From positions 1 to 64,000 of the forward strand of contig NZ_JAPPSQ010000021.1 in the NCBI RefSeq assembly GCF_026652115.1: 64,000 nt of DNA, read 5' to 3'. The stretch comes from Algoriphagus sp. PAP.12. Its GTDB lineage: Bacteria > Bacteroidota > Bacteroidia > Cytophagales > Cyclobacteriaceae. Of the stretch, positions 1 through 8,928 are shown one piece after another. Made by a program: the position numbers and the translations under genes. The notes beneath the pieces are model-generated. The model ran no database searches and had not been told where the DNA came from. It saw only the letters and a list, made by a program, of their open reading frames with translations. Each line of letters begins with the position of its first letter. Position 1 is the stretch's first letter.

Positions 1-1584
1 CATCTTTCCATGGTAGGGTTTGGCATTAAAACCATCCTTGGTTAACCGTTCCGCAAGCAAAAAAGCCTTTCTGGTTCTTGAAACATAGATGATGGTCGGA
101 CAATTCTTCTCCTCAATCAACAGTCTAGTTTGTTGATATTTTTCTTCTTCGTCCCCTTTTTCAAAAACTTTATACTGAAGATTTGTTCGTGATGCTTTGG
201 AGGTATAGAGTTCTAGATCCAGTGAAAGTTTTTCTTTGAAGTAGTCGCGGATATCTTCTATCACTTTCTGCTTTGCCGTTGCGGTAAAACAGGAAACTGG
301 AATTCCCTCTGCTAGATTTTTCTTCTCTTGAAGTTGTCTGATGAAATCACCAATATATAAGTAGTCTACCCTGAAATCTTGACCCCATGAAGAAAAACAG
401 TGGGCTTCATCTATAACAAATCGGACAATCTTTCTTCCTAAAATCAATCGCTCAATTGACTTGGACCGAAGTGATTCGGGTGAGATGTAAAGCATGGTAG
501 CTGAGCCATCTTCCACTCTTTCAAAAGATTTAGCCCTTTCAATCGGGTCAAGCAATCCATTGATGGTTACTGCTTCGGTTATTCCAATTTTTTCAAGGTT
601 GTCAACCTGATCTTTCATCAAAGATTGTAAGGGGGAAATTACAACGGTCAAGCCCTTGGCAGCTTCACCACTCATTAAAGCAGGAACCTGAAAAGTGATT
701 GACTTCCCTCCCCCTGTCGGAAAAATTGCCACTATTGATTTGTTATCAATGGCTGCTTTTACCGCTTTCTCTTGAAGGGGTTCCCCTCCATAAGTCCTAA
801 AAGAATCAAAGCCAAAAAATCTTTTCAACCCCTTATGAATGTCTAAAGCATTGTTGCAATACGCACAACCGCTAACACAAGATTCGTTTCGCAAACGAAA
901 CATGATTCTTTCTACTTCCGGGTAATTTTTCAAAACCCATGGCGGTGTGATAGAATGGATTTTCTTGTATTTGATGAAAGAGCCTATGAGCGATAAGCAG
1001 TAGGCAAGTTCAATCGGATGCGCTGAAATAATTCTCTTAAGGTCAACTTGTTCACAAATCTCATTTTGAAATTTATTGCGAATTAATTTTTCCAGGTCAA
1101 TAAGCTCACTTGTGTATCCTATGAAACGAAAAAAGGAACCAAACTCTCTTTTGTCTTTGAGTAACAAATAGAAAATTTGCTTAAGAACTTCATCTGTCTG
1201 TTTGAATGCTGTTACTTCATCAAAAAGCAAATCTTTTGCTTTGATGGAATCATTCAATGGATTGTTTAAATCTTCCGATTGTAGCTTGTCGTCCTTTACT
1301 AAGGCATGATATGGCCTGGTAGGAAAAAGAAGAGGGGACAAAAATAAGGTATCAATGATGTTAGCTGAATTTATCCCCGCATCAGTGATTGATTGGCCTA
1401 TATACTCTAAATCGTGGCAAAAAATGTTGTGTCCACAAATGAATTCTGTTCCCCTTAGAAATTGAATAAATTCAGCGACTGAAGTTTTATGAAAAGTACT
1501 TCCATCGATCTTGACAGCCCCAATATCATGAATCTTTCGACTCTTTGGGTCAACCTCTGTATCAATAAATGCAATGGACTTCAC
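1..1584 (-). CDS. RecQ-family DNA helicase with N-terminal DEDD exonuclease domain (partial)
   Basis: Only the first 528 codons are in the window; the gene continues past the left edge. The reading frame is open from GTG at 1584 with an in-frame TAA nine bases upstream. Residues 1-90 look like a DnaQ-type 3'-5' exonuclease: FIDTE at the start, then GHNIFCHDLEY. A linker with a CxxxCxxC cluster (CVSGCAYC) precedes the helicase. Walker A is PTGGGKS, the DEAH box is VIDEAHCFSSWGQDFR (near base 410), and SCFTATA follows, all typical of RecQ ATP-dependent 3'-5' helicases. The known role of RecQ is unwinding recombination intermediates; coupling to an exonuclease would let it unwind and degrade. 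Its place at the head of a row of nuclease genes suggests a defence role (inference). The start is supported because the exonuclease motif begins immediately after it. Confidence 0.9.
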   Translation of the reverse strand, partial: MKSIAFIDTEVDPKSRKIHDIGAVKIDGSTFHKTSVAEFIQFLRGTEFICGHNIFCHDLEYIGQSITDAGINSANIIDTLFLSPLLFPTRPYHALVKDDKLQSEDLNNPLNDSIKAKDLLFDEVTAFKQTDEVLKQIFYLLLKDKREFGSFFRFIGYTSELIDLEKLIRNKFQNEICEQVDLKRIISAHPIELAYCLSLIGSFIKYKKIHSITPPWVLKNYPEVERIMFRLRNESCVSGCAYCNNALDIHKGLKRFFGFDSFRTYGGEPLQEKAVKAAIDNKSIVAIFPTGGGKSITFQVPALMSGEAAKGLTVVISPLQSLMKDQVDNLEKIGITEAVTINGLLDPIERAKSFERVEDGSATMLYISPESLRSKSIERLILGRKIVRFVIDEAHCFSSWGQDFRVDYLYIGDFIRQLQEKKNLAEGIPVSCFTATAKQKVIEDIRDYFKEKLSLDLELYTSKASRTNLQYKVFEKGDEEEKYQQTRLLIEEKNCPTIIYVSRTRKAFLLAERLTKDGFNAKPYHGKM

Positions 1585-1683
1585 GCTCAGTTACTCGGGG
1601 TTTATTCGTTGACTTTTTGATCTATTTACCTTCTTCCTTCATGAGCCCTCCAGTTTGAAGCAAAGACATTGTTTTAAGGAGTC

Positions 1684-2088
1684 TTAGGTCCTGTTGGACG
1701 GTTTTTTATCTAGTAAAAACTTAATTAAGGGAATATCAGCTGGAGCAAAATTATATTCACCTAATTTTAAACTATCAATCCATTCAAAAGTATCATGGTC
1801 GGTCAATTTCCCATGGTAATTGATTAGTTGACATTTGTAACCTAACAATTCGATCTGGAAGTTGCTATAATTATAATTGGATTGGCCGATAAAATCTTTG
1901 ATTACCACTTCCATTTCTAGCTCCTCATGTAATTCTCTTTTTAGAGCTTGTTCATTCGATTCACTTTCTTCTATTTTACCACCTGGAAATTCCCAGTATC
2001 CAGCAAGTGATTTACCTTCCTTCCTTCGGCAAATGAATACCTTTTCATTATCGAAAATAATTCCACAAACAACTCTAATTGTATCCAT
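1684..2088 (-). CDS. Nudix hydrolase, MutT-like (8-oxo-dGTP diphosphatase family)
   Basis: About 134 residues. The Nudix box is complete: GKIEESE, seven residues, then RELHEELEME, which fits GX5EX7REUXEEXGU and binds the catalytic metal. It begins VVCGIIFDNEKVFICRRKEGKSLAGYWEFPGG, the MutT/NudG pattern of enzymes that hydrolyse oxidised or other aberrant nucleoside triphosphates. An upstream ATG at 2118 exists, but the ATG at 2088 (MDTIRVV) fits the family N terminus better. Either start overlaps the end of the SRA-HNH gene, so the two are probably co-transcribed and translationally coupled. Whether it is housekeeping sanitation or a part of the neighbouring nuclease system (for example acting on modified phage nucleotides) cannot be told from sequence. 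Confidence 0.88.
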   Translation of the reverse strand: MDTIRVVCGIIFDNEKVFICRRKEGKSLAGYWEFPGGKIEESESNEQALKRELHEELEMEVVIKDFIGQSNYNYSNFQIELLGYKCQLINYHGKLTDHDTFEWIDSLKLGEYNFAPADIPLIKFLLDKKPSNRT

Positions 2089-2959
2089 GACTTTCTCTAT
2101 GATAACGGATGTTGTCAAGGTCTAATTTGTGACTCGTTAATACCGTCAATTTGCCTGATTCTGCACCTATTAAATCAAAGTTATCTTTCACCGAGAACGC
2201 TCCTTTATCAAACATGACATGATGATTCGGACATAAGCATAATAAATTTCCTAGACTATCATCACCATTGTGAGGTTTTCCAAGAGGCTTTATATGAGCT
2301 CCTTCAGAGTAAAACCCATTTTTTGTTGGAATGGCTACATCACAAACTTGACATTTATGTTGATAAAGTCTTTTTACATCTTGGGCAATTTTTGTGTCGC
2401 GGACAATTTTTAAAACTGTCCCTGAAACACGTTTCTTTTCCCGTACAGCATGATCTAAATTAAGCTCAATTTCTTCAGCTGTTTTCCTATCAGCGTTTTC
2501 GCCAGTATAAATTAGCCTGAAACGACAAATTTTAAAACCACTTTTTCCTGTTTTTTGCCAAGCATCAACAACACTATATAATCCCGCATATAAATATCCA
2601 GATTTTGGAGAATAAACAGAATTGTGCTGATGACCGCGAATTACTCTAACTGGTAAGCCCTCGTTCATACTTTTTATTAAACCAGCATTTCCTCTATTTT
2701 CCCATGTTTGATCAGCTATTTGTTTGCCGGTTTTAGAATCATTACCCCCTGCACCCGTATAAAGAATTTCATCGCCTAAATCTTTATCATCTTCGTATCC
2801 TCCTGATAAAACTATTGCAGCAACACCTTCAGTACTATTTCCATCAATCCCTGCCCCCCAGTTTCGATGAAAACTAGATGGCATCATTTCTTTACGTCCT
2901 TCAAACCAATGACCCTCCTCAATTCCAGTAATCTCTCCAAATATTATGTCTCTTGGCAT
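2075..2959 (-). CDS. SRA (YDG)-HNH modification-dependent restriction endonuclease
   Basis: 294 residues. Residues about 1-155 match the SRA/YDG fold, including FGEITGIEEGHWFEGR, then GIDGNSTEGVAAIVLSGGYEDD, GAGGND and a YAGLY segment. SRA domains flip out and read 5-methylcytosine or related modified bases. Residues about 200-265 form an HNH nuclease: CQVC, then GAHIKPLGKPHNGDDSLGNLLCLCPNHHVMFDKGAF, with two CxxC/CxxH zinc-type pairs around the catalytic His. This SRA-HNH order is known from modification-dependent (type IV) restriction enzymes that cut phage DNA with modified cytosine. It needs no partner methylase, and none is seen. Its 3' end overlaps the Nudix gene. Confidence 0.92.
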   Translation of the reverse strand: MPRDIIFGEITGIEEGHWFEGRKEMMPSSFHRNWGAGIDGNSTEGVAAIVLSGGYEDDKDLGDEILYTGAGGNDSKTGKQIADQTWENRGNAGLIKSMNEGLPVRVIRGHQHNSVYSPKSGYLYAGLYSVVDAWQKTGKSGFKICRFRLIYTGENADRKTAEEIELNLDHAVREKKRVSGTVLKIVRDTKIAQDVKRLYQHKCQVCDVAIPTKNGFYSEGAHIKPLGKPHNGDDSLGNLLCLCPNHHVMFDKGAFSVKDNFDLIGAESGKLTVLTSHKLDLDNIRYHRESHGYN

Positions 2960-2998
2960 ATTTTACTATTTATTTTGTATTTGTCGAAGTCGTTTTGG

Positions 2999-3039
2999 CT
3001 ATGAGCAGTAGCGTCCCGCAGGGGCGCTATTGCTTATAG
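2999..3039. repeat. Wobble-complete hairpin between SRA-HNH and PtuB
   Basis: Arms 2999-3017 and 3021-3039 pair over 19 positions with a 3-base loop. The arms differ from perfect complementarity at only a few places, and all of these are G-T (G-U) pairs on the plus strand. It lies in the gap between the nuclease gene starting at 2959 and the PtuB gene ending at 3094. GTTGGCGGT follows at 3045-3053. It resembles structured gene-cassette boundaries seen in Bacteroidota genomes. It could also act as a terminator for the PtuAB transcript, but it has no U tract. Confidence 0.6.
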
Positions 3040-3093
3040 GTTTTGTTGGCGGTTCGGTTTTCTTTTTTTAGTTTCGTTTCAGTTTTGTCAATG

Positions 3094-3948
3094 TCATTTT
3101 ATTTTAAGTTGTTCTAAAATGTCTTTTGTTAGTTTTGATAAAGGTCGCTTTTCGTGTTCTGCATTTTCAAGATAATTCCCCCAAATAAAGCGGTCAATGT
3201 CTGCTTCTTGCTTTCCAAGTCCTTTGTATGATTCAATTAACGAATTGTAGTAACTATGATTGTATGCCTGTGTTTTGTCAATTATCTCATTTACATAGTC
3301 AAGATGTTCGTTATAAAGTTCCTTTAATGCAAATACGTTAACGTTTTCATTTGTAGCTGTGAAGTTGATTTCGATTTCATTTTCTAAAGCCCAATCCAAA
3401 GAATTATTTCTACCATCTTTTGTTCTCAATTCAAATCTGTAATTGTCTTGAAACCCTTCAATGTATGGGTTTTTGTCTATTGGGTCCTTCGACTTTGTAT
3501 GATTACAAGTTGGGCAAGCTGGGATTAGATTATAAAGAGATAAAGCCAAGTATGGGTATGTAGATTTTGGGTAAAAATGGTCAAATTCAGGACGAACATT
3601 TTTTGTTCCTTTCTGTATTGTAAATATGTATTGACGATTACAATATGGACAAGTTTTTACGTTAAGTTGTTCTGCCAACCATTTTCCTATTTTCTGATTA
3701 TAAAAAAAATCTTCATACTGCCCTTTCATATAATCTTTAAAATCATCAAACCCGTCTTGATTTAGAGCTTTAAATTCATCGATAATACTATCAAAATCCT
3801 TTGCCTCTGATTTAATAATTTTTTCTCTATTTTTTACCCAATAGTTTTGTATAACGTTGCCACGCTTCTTGTTAAACCTTTTTTTTTGCAGTTGTTTTAA
3901 ATAATCATCTGCAATGACGCTTAAATTACTTCTTTCTATTTTTATCAT
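3094..3948 (-). CDS. ptuB: PtuB-like HNH endonuclease of a Septu-type defence pair
   Basis: 284 residues. An HNH core lies at about residues 100-155: CPYCNRQYIF, then EFDHFYPKSTYPYLALSLYNLIPACPTCNHTK. This gives two CxxC pairs, the catalytic His of DHFYPK and the Asn of LIPACPTCN. This is the TIGR02646/PtuB type of HNH protein, the nuclease subunit of Septu and of retron I-A effectors. The start overlaps the upstream ATPase gene by 23 bases, the usual tight coupling of ptuA and ptuB. In characterised Septu systems PtuA holds PtuB in a complex and phage infection unleashes DNA or tRNA cutting; that activity is inferred here from family and context. No reverse transcriptase lies next to it, so it is not a retron. 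Confidence 0.85.
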   Translation of the reverse strand: MIKIERSNLSVIADDYLKQLQKKRFNKKRGNVIQNYWVKNREKIIKSEAKDFDSIIDEFKALNQDGFDDFKDYMKGQYEDFFYNQKIGKWLAEQLNVKTCPYCNRQYIFTIQKGTKNVRPEFDHFYPKSTYPYLALSLYNLIPACPTCNHTKSKDPIDKNPYIEGFQDNYRFELRTKDGRNNSLDWALENEIEINFTATNENVNVFALKELYNEHLDYVNEIIDKTQAYNHSYYNSLIESYKGLGKQEADIDRFIWGNYLENAEHEKRPLSKLTKDILEQLKIK

Positions 3949-5917
3949 TGCTTTGTTCTTTTAAAGCGTTTAGCTCAGCTTTTAATTTTTGAACTTCATC
4001 TTTTAATTCTGAATAATCAACGGGAGTTAATTCATTGTATTTTTTCAATAACTGGCTTTTAATGAATGGTTCGCCAACCAAAAGTATTTCATTAAATAAC
4101 TCAGGCGAATGTTCTCCCTTTTGAAGTCTTGCAAACATTTGATTGATTTTTTGTTTTGCAAAAGCTCCAATTGGGACACCATTTAAGAAAAATCCATTTT
4201 GTAAAAGTGTATGAATATTTGCACCAAAAGTATTCTCTTGCTCGCTAACTGCAACGGATTTTCCGTAATCTAAAAACAAGACATTCTTTTTAGGTATGTC
4301 TGATAGAATAAATGGTGAGTGCGTTGCCATTTCAATATTTAGACTTTCAATGCTAAAATGTAAATTTTCAATATTTCGGATAAGATTGTTTACAAACTGT
4401 CTTTGAAATTCAGGGTGGAAATACAATTCAATTTCATCTAAAATAATATTTATGTGGTTGTATTTAACTCTCCGATAACTTCCTTTTATGGAATTTAGGT
4501 TTCGTATGTGATACAGAATAGAACTTGTGGTGTAAACTAATTGTTTTTCACCCGAACTAAGTTGTGAAAACGAATAAACTTGATTGGTGTTTTTATCTTT
4601 TAATTTTATATCCGTCTCAAAACAATGAGGTGGAATTAAATCAATGTATCGCCATTTACCACTATTCATTTTTCCGTGAACGGTTTTTGCAAACTCCTCA
4701 ATGGTGTAATGTTTGGTGGAAAAGTGTCTAATCTCAAGAAATGCTAATGTTTGCCTTATTCTAAAAGTAAGATGGCTTTGTTCTTTGTCCATTTCAACTA
4801 TCAACTTTTTTAGCTCCTCATCAGTTTTTTCAGTCCAAGGGCTTGCATACATAGAAGATAAAGGTGCGAAGTTGTCAAACGCATCGTATTGAGCAACCTT
4901 AATAGTTTTATAAGTTAGATACAATATTGCTGCATCATACTCTTCATCTGTTTTGTTTGCTTTTTTGAAATGATACTTTTCCTGCCAAAGACTGATTATT
5001 TTTTCTTTTAAGGTTTCAAAAAATGAATCTTCAATTCGATTTCCATCTTTTTTCCAATCATCTTTAATCTTATTCCATTTTGCTTCTGCTTTCTTTTTAT
5101 CAAGAGTAATGTTTATTGAATTAACAGTATTCTTTTCATTTATATCCGTAAACAAAGCGTTACGCTCTTTATTGTCATTAAAAAATAGAGAAATTAATCT
5201 GTCATTAGCCAAACCATTTTCAGTTTGAATGTCTATGTTTCCGTTAGTTCGCATAGGATTTAAAACAACAGGTGTTTGATAACCGTCATTTTTATGAAAG
5301 ATTCCTCTTAGCCAACAGTCTTTCCGTTGTTCATCCCATTCTTCTTTATATTCTAAAGTATTAAAAGCATGTAATGAATAATTCATCACAATTGTATAGA
5401 AAAAGTGTTCTCTTAAATTTTTCTTTGCATCCCCAACATTATTCCATTTGTCTAGTTTGTAATGATATAAAATAACGCTCTCATCTTTTTGTTGTAGCAA
5501 GTAGAATTTATTTCCAATTGAAAAATACAATTGAGCACAAACACCTTTTACGGGTATTAGTTCTGCTTCAACTTGAGTAGATAAAATTTTATAGGAAATG
5601 TTGTTTATTAATCGTAAAATAATATCAATTAATGCACTTTTCCCACTTCCATTTTTACCTACAATTGCACCAATACTTATCTTAGGTAGCTGAGAATTAT
5701 TGATACTAAAAAAGTCAGAATTTAAGGTCGAGCTTTCTTTTATTGAAACTCGTAATTTTTGTGAATTTTCACTTTGTTTTAATTCGTAGTCGTTGTAAAA
5801 CAAATAGGGTTTTCCAATATCTAAATTTTTTCTGATATGAGTGGCGCACCCTTCAAGAATATTTACTGCTATTATTTTTAATTGGTTTTTGTTTTGCATT
5901 TCATTTTGTCTTGTCAA
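3926..5917 (-). CDS. ptuA: PtuA-like AAA/ABC-type ATPase of a Septu-type defence pair
   Basis: 663 residues. Walker A at about 84-92 is GKNGSGKSA, an ABC-type signature LSSGEKQLV sits near 454, Walker B IILDEIELYFHPEF near 492, and the switch His in ATHSPFIL near 531. The spacing is that of the Rad50/OLD-like ATPases used by many defence systems, with a long inserted helical region between 95 and 440. The last 30 residues form a short coiled coil rich in Glu, Lys and Leu, ending KEQSNDKN. The gene lies directly before ptuB with overlap. A second Met (residue 7) could be the true start. The role is inferred: nucleotide-dependent sensor that scaffolds the PtuB nuclease. Confidence 0.85.
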   Translation of the reverse strand: MTRQNEMQNKNQLKIIAVNILEGCATHIRKNLDIGKPYLFYNDYELKQSENSQKLRVSIKESSTLNSDFFSINNSQLPKISIGAIVGKNGSGKSALIDIILRLINNISYKILSTQVEAELIPVKGVCAQLYFSIGNKFYLLQQKDESVILYHYKLDKWNNVGDAKKNLREHFFYTIVMNYSLHAFNTLEYKEEWDEQRKDCWLRGIFHKNDGYQTPVVLNPMRTNGNIDIQTENGLANDRLISLFFNDNKERNALFTDINEKNTVNSINITLDKKKAEAKWNKIKDDWKKDGNRIEDSFFETLKEKIISLWQEKYHFKKANKTDEEYDAAILYLTYKTIKVAQYDAFDNFAPLSSMYASPWTEKTDEELKKLIVEMDKEQSHLTFRIRQTLAFLEIRHFSTKHYTIEEFAKTVHGKMNSGKWRYIDLIPPHCFETDIKLKDKNTNQVYSFSQLSSGEKQLVYTTSSILYHIRNLNSIKGSYRRVKYNHINIILDEIELYFHPEFQRQFVNNLIRNIENLHFSIESLNIEMATHSPFILSDIPKKNVLFLDYGKSVAVSEQENTFGANIHTLLQNGFFLNGVPIGAFAKQKINQMFARLQKGEHSPELFNEILLVGEPFIKSQLLKKYNELTPVDYSELKDEVQKLKAELNALKEQSNDKNRKK

Positions 5918-5988
5918 CTGACTAAGTTAGAATTATTTTGTTTGTTATCGTTAGTGTAATTACCTGATGTGTGAGTCGTCTTAAACTG

Positions 5989-6110
5989 ACCGCCAACGAT
6001 TAGTATATGAAAAGTAGGCGAATTCGAAACACTAAACTTTAGGTTAAGAAGGAGCTTTGATACGAGCCAAGACCTTTGATTTTATTGCTATTTCGCCTAT
6101 TTTTTATATA
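5989..6110. repeat. Structured intergenic element upstream of the PtuAB unit
   Basis: Between ptuA and the TrlF gene lies a large stem-loop. Arms 6004-6022 and 6092-6110 pair over 19 positions; the two departures from perfect pairing are both G-T on the plus strand. The loop is about 70 bases. ACCGCCAAC at 5989-5997 is the exact reverse complement of GTTGGCGGT at 3045-3053 on the other side of ptuAB. The loop start, GGCGAATTCGAAACAC from 6017, recurs in a close form at 39863. The element looks like a cassette-end or folded recombination site, which is inference; no integrase is in the window. Confidence 0.55.
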
Positions 6111-6126
6111 CATTGTTACCAGCTGG

Positions 6127-8928
6127 CTATTTTATATGTTTATATCTTTCCGAACGCATATTAAAAGCTTTTTCACTTCCTTCCATAACGTCACAAATTT
6201 CTTTTTTAATTGTCGGTTCTTCAACTGTTCCAGAATATAGAACTTCTAAATTCTTACTTTCAGAATCCATTGACAAAATATATTCAGCATCTCCATTTAC
6301 TGGAATATTTGCATTATGGGTAACTACTATGATTTGCCTATTTTCTTTAGCTTGTTTTAAGCGATCAACAATTAATTCATATACTAATCTATTATCTAAA
6401 TCATCTTCTGGTTGGTCTAATAAAAGAGGCGTATTACCTTGAGAAAGAATAAATGTCAAAATCGCTGTTGTTTTTTGACCTGCTGATGCTGTGGATAATG
6501 GCTTAAATGTAGATGAACCCGAAGGTTTGTATTGTATATCAATTTCATCTTCGGGAATTAGTAGCTCAATTTCATCAATTTGAGATTCAGACATTCCCTT
6601 TACTAAATTCACAAAGTACCCACTAACATTTGTTACAGCTTCCTCTTTTTTAATTTTTAAAAAGATATTGCGAACATCTTTAATTTTATTCTCAACATTG
6701 CCATTAAAACAAATGTCAACTAATGAATCAATATCTGTTTCGAAACCAGTCCATCTTTGAGTAATAGCTCTAATTTTATTTACAAAATCAGCTTTATTTC
6801 TAAATTGCTTAATTGAAACTTTTACTTTATCATCTTGCATTAAGTCAGCTACAAAATTTCTTCTTAAGACAGTAATGTCTTTAGTCTTCTGCAAGAATTG
6901 ATTTTGTAGATTTTCTCTTTCAGCTATTTCAGTTGTTAGACTTAGTTCTATAGTTATTATTTTTTCTAGCTCTAATTCTTTTGCTTTTTTAGCTTCTGAA
7001 AGTTTTTCATAATTAGAAATGTCATCAATTCCTTGAGCTTCTAATTCAATTTTTTTAGCGTTGAAATCAAGATTATTTTGGTCAAAATCTTTATTCCAAT
7101 TTGTTAAAAGCAATGAGGTTTTAAAGTCGGTTCTTAATTTCTCAGCTTTTTGCTTTAAAGCCTCAATTTCACGTTTGACTTCTTCATAACCATCAACAAC
7201 ATTTTTGCTCAATGGAGAAATTTCGTCAGAATACTTTGTGTCGAATTCTGTAAAATCAATTTCTTCTATATTAAGAGTATTCGAAAGATTTTCAATTTCA
7301 TCCTCATTGTTTTTGGCTTCTTGAAAAAATTCATCAATAGTCTTTTTTTGACTTGTGAACTTATTTTTTGAAGTTAGCAATGAAGCTATACCACTTTGTT
7401 GTAATAATTTAATTCGAGCGTCTAAATCCGTTATTTCAGTTTGTAATTTTCCTTTTCCTGAAATTTGTTGTCTTATTGTTCTTATGGAAGCTGATTTCTC
7501 TAAAAACTCTTTTTTGATTATTTCTCTCTCATTTACAAGAGATTCCATGCCAGATATAGATTTATCAATTCTCTCTCTTAATGAATTAGGTTCTTGAGCT
7601 ATTTCATATATCTGTTTTTGAGAATATTGCTCATATTGAAAAAAGTCAATAAATGATTCAGCTTCCTCCAAAATCCAATCATCTGTTTCTGAATCGTATT
7701 TCTGAATAATTATTGTTTGATTAGCTGAATTAGAAATATTGCTTGCTATTATTTTATAAATAATAGTATTTCTTATAAACTCTATCTCAACTGAAGTGTC
7801 TTCCTTGATAACACCTTTTTGAGTTCTAGTATCAAAACTTTTATAAAAGTGATTATGGTCTTCAAGAATTTCTGTTAAATCGGCTAAATCATTTGTACGA
7901 TTAAACAAGCCTCGAATAAATCTTAAAACACTTGATTTTCCACTACCACGACCTCCAATAATTGTAGTTAATTGTGGGTTAAAATCTATTTTTAAAGGTA
8001 AGTTGTCTTCCGTTATTGTTGAATTAGAAACCGTAATAGATTTAATCCATAAGTCTGGAAGATTATAAGGCGAATTAGGAGAATTAAAATCATTCTTAAT
8101 TCTGAAATCCGGTAATAAAAAGGCTTGTCTCAAACCTTCAAGTGAAGGCATGTCTCCCATTTTAATCCAAGTAAACCTAGTTCCAATTCCATCTAAACCG
8201 TGTTTAGAATTTTTTGGTGCGTGTGGGTTGTCTGAGAAAGTTACAATAGCTTTTTTAGATTCTAAGGCGTATTTTACAGAAGTGTACCATTCTTTAATCG
8301 TTGAATCTTCGATTGAAGGTGTTGGATTATTATAATAATCGTTCAACTTTGCTTTCAAATCTACATTACCTGTCGTTTGTAAAGAAGGGTCTAAAAATTC
8401 CTTATGAACTACTTGAACCGCATTTATCTCATATTCGGCATATAATTTTTTTAAATTTCCAACACTCACAGAGCCAAGTCCGTTGTATTCGTCAATATGT
8501 GCTGGAATTACTAATGCTCCATCTTTTGTAGCTAATTCGGATATTTCAAAAATACTAGAAATGGTTGCCGCCTCTTGTTTCCCAAAATCTTCCGCTTTGA
8601 TATTCGCTCTAACAAGAAAATCTCTTATGTCCGCAGTAGTTTTAGTTGTGTCAAAAATTATTAGTAAATGAACCTTGCTTGCATCACAAGTTATTTCAAC
8701 TCCTGGAAAGATTGTCAATGAAGTGCCTTTCGCAGCTTCTTTTATTTCATCAATACTTGCTCCTGTATTATGGTCAGTAACAGCAACACAATTCAAACCT
8801 TGCTCAATAGCTCTGTCAACCCATTGTTGAGCGGTTACAGTTTGGTCTTCAAAACACTTACTCGCAGTTGTGTGTAGATGTAAATCACATTTAAACCATC
8901 TACTTCCTTTGTAATTTAAATCTGTCAT
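6127..8928 (-). CDS. TrlF-family protein: PHP phosphoesterase domain fused to SMC-like ATPase
   Basis: 933 residues. The N terminus is a PHP metal-dependent phosphoesterase: CDLHLHTTASKC, VAVTDHN, FPGVEITC and HLLIIF supply the usual His/Asp metal ligands within residues 14-110. Walker A IIGGRGSGKSS is near 325, followed by a long coiled coil at about 450-730. The signature-like TASAGQKTTA, then Walker B LLLDQPEDDLDN (near 834) and VTHNANI (near 870), complete an SMC/Rad50-type ATPase. This matches the family annotated as TrlF AAA-like ATPase, which is common in defence islands. PHP domains in similar fusions hydrolyse nucleic acid or nucleotide phosphoesters, so the likely role is ATP-gated nuclease defence (inference). 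It stands alone, with no obvious partner subunit. Confidence 0.85.
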   Translation of the reverse strand: MTDLNYKGSRWFKCDLHLHTTASKCFEDQTVTAQQWVDRAIEQGLNCVAVTDHNTGASIDEIKEAAKGTSLTIFPGVEITCDASKVHLLIIFDTTKTTADIRDFLVRANIKAEDFGKQEAATISSIFEISELATKDGALVIPAHIDEYNGLGSVSVGNLKKLYAEYEINAVQVVHKEFLDPSLQTTGNVDLKAKLNDYYNNPTPSIEDSTIKEWYTSVKYALESKKAIVTFSDNPHAPKNSKHGLDGIGTRFTWIKMGDMPSLEGLRQAFLLPDFRIKNDFNSPNSPYNLPDLWIKSITVSNSTITEDNLPLKIDFNPQLTTIIGGRGSGKSSVLRFIRGLFNRTNDLADLTEILEDHNHFYKSFDTRTQKGVIKEDTSVEIEFIRNTIIYKIIASNISNSANQTIIIQKYDSETDDWILEEAESFIDFFQYEQYSQKQIYEIAQEPNSLRERIDKSISGMESLVNEREIIKKEFLEKSASIRTIRQQISGKGKLQTEITDLDARIKLLQQSGIASLLTSKNKFTSQKKTIDEFFQEAKNNEDEIENLSNTLNIEEIDFTEFDTKYSDEISPLSKNVVDGYEEVKREIEALKQKAEKLRTDFKTSLLLTNWNKDFDQNNLDFNAKKIELEAQGIDDISNYEKLSEAKKAKELELEKIITIELSLTTEIAERENLQNQFLQKTKDITVLRRNFVADLMQDDKVKVSIKQFRNKADFVNKIRAITQRWTGFETDIDSLVDICFNGNVENKIKDVRNIFLKIKKEEAVTNVSGYFVNLVKGMSESQIDEIELLIPEDEIDIQYKPSGSSTFKPLSTASAGQKTTAILTFILSQGNTPLLLDQPEDDLDNRLVYELIVDRLKQAKENRQIIVVTHNANIPVNGDAEYILSMDSESKNLEVLYSGTVEEPTIKKEICDVMEGSEKAFNMRSERYKHIK

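Noticed and set aside
3094..5917. Retron of type I-A (PtuAB as retron effector)
   Set aside because: No reverse transcriptase frame and no msr-msd-like region is present between 1 and 9 kb; the pair stands alone, as in Septu.
2999..6110. Integron attC sites in the strict sense
   Set aside because: The cores do not match RYYYAAC/GTTRRRY exactly, and no integrase is encoded in the window; kept only as cassette-like elements.
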